Below, in pieces: positions 63,456 to 64,000 of a stretch of DNA of 64,000 bases. The translations under genes and the position numbers were made by a program. The first letter of the stretch is position 1; the number at the start of each line of letters is the position of its first letter. The stretch spans positions 3,782,001 to 3,846,000 of the forward strand of contig NZ_CP094528.1 of NCBI RefSeq assembly GCF_022811705.1, read 5' to 3'. Source of the stretch: Agromyces larvae. GTDB taxonomy: Bacteria > Actinomycetota > Actinomycetes > Actinomycetales > Microbacteriaceae. The notes beneath the pieces are model-generated. The model did not search any database. It saw only the letters and a program-made list of their open reading frames with translations, and was not told the origin of the DNA.

Positions 63456-64000
63456 TCAGCCCTCGGACGGCTGGGTCGCCGAGGGACGGCGACCCACGAG
63501 ACGTCCCCGGCGACCCACGAGACGTCCCCGGCGGTGCGCGATGACGAGCAGCACCGCGGCGGCGGCCGCGCACACCGCGATGGCGACGATGCCGGCCTCG
63601 GGGCCGAAGTCCCCGCCGGTCAGCCACGCGGGGCCGGGCGTAATCGCGGTGACGAGGGCGTCGCGCGCACCGCTGCCGGAGGTGACGGTTCCGAAGATCG
63701 CCGCGATCGTGATGTTCCACCCCAGGTGCAGGCCGATCGGCAGCCACAGCGATCCGGTGGCCACGTACGCGGCGCCGAGCAGCAGGCCGGCTTCCGTCGC
63801 GATCGCCGCGGCGCCCCAGAGCGTCGCGCCCGGGTTGAGCAGGTGCACCGCCCCGAAGAGCACGCCCGAGACCCCGAGGGCGATCCACGTCCCCCATCGC
63901 CCCTGAACCAGCCGGAAGATCACGCCGCGGAACAGCACCTCTTCGGCGACCGCGACCGCCGCCATCATGCCGACGACGGTGAGCGCGCCGGGGACCGAGC
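63456..64000 (-). CDS. CPBP-family intramembrane protease, 5' end outside window
   Basis: The visible 181 residues are an integral membrane region with the CPBP/Abi motifs EEVLFRG (motif 1), FGAVHL (motif 2) and LHLGWN (motif 3). The reading frame stays open to the window edge, so the N-terminus is missing here. The C-terminal tail has an exact duplication, RGRLVGRRGRLVGRR, from a tandem 21-bp DNA repeat near 63489-63530. Such proteins process prenylated or signal peptides or act in bacteriocin immunity. Confidence 0.82.
   Translation of the reverse strand, partial: SVPGALTVVGMMAAVAVAEEVLFRGVIFRLVQGRWGTWIALGVSGVLFGAVHLLNPGATLWGAAAIATEAGLLLGAAYVATGSLWLPIGLHLGWNITIAAIFGTVTSGSGARDALVTAITPGPAWLTGGDFGPEAGIVAIAVCAAAAAVLLVIAHRRGRLVGRRGRLVGRRPSATQPSEG

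Overview
The window is a high-GC (about 70%) actinobacterial chromosome segment. The coding style fits Microbacteriaceae, with Agromyces-like genera the closest guess. Evidence is the strong GC3 bias, the many GTG and TTG starts, the class Ib ribonucleotide reductase cluster, a conservon-type regulatory operon, the dispersed CTTCGACRGGCTCAGCG repeats and the very frequent word GGCATCC. The genus is inference. No rRNA, tRNA, CRISPR array or insertion sequence was recognised.

Left third (1-29900): a regulated system for breaking down and using arabinose-containing plant glycans. araB and araA head the cluster, followed by a LacI regulator. Five secreted glycoside hydrolases follow: one GH27, three GH43-type and one GH127/146-type. 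All five end in the same roughly 85-residue module with two cysteines. They are interleaved with the components of a WxL-like cell-surface system: a small WxL-like protein at 7756-8391, a decayed second WxL gene at 21078-21131, and a membrane-anchored DUF916-type protein at 21115-22191. A second LacI regulator and a YtfQRT/YjfF-type furanose ABC transporter, with two separate double-domain ATPases, complete it. Near-palindromic operators of the form GTTnCCGGTAAC sit before the GH27 gene, the WxL operon, the DUF916-lacI-ATPase operon and the binding-protein operon. A one-base variant per half-site, GTTAGCGCTAAC, sits before araB. The inferred scheme is surface-associated hydrolases releasing arabinofuranose or arabinosides, ABC import, and conversion by AraA and AraB. 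No araD is in the window.

Middle (29900-41000): an HhH-GPD repair protein, a two-component system, an acyltransferase-3 membrane protein, a lipoprotein, a DUF3592-like protein and an alpha/beta hydrolase. The nrdHIEF operon follows; its promoter region carries tandem NrdR-like boxes and a perfect DnaA box.

40980-43470 is a graveyard of defence genes: fragments of a helicase, hsdM and rhuM around one apparently intact NYN-domain nuclease, bracketed by a 181-bp direct repeat. Next comes a four-gene conservon (histidine-kinase-like sensor, roadblock, DUF742, small GTPase).

Right part (47880-64000): a two-component system linked to an ABC-2 exporter, a haloperoxidase-like hydrolase that has lost its active-site region, RidA, another hydrolase, TetR, VOC and LacI proteins, an alcohol dehydrogenase, a deaminase, a MarR regulator with a striking operator-overlapped promoter, a MATE exporter, a membrane protein of unknown function, a fatty acid desaturase and a CPBP-family protease cut by the window edge.
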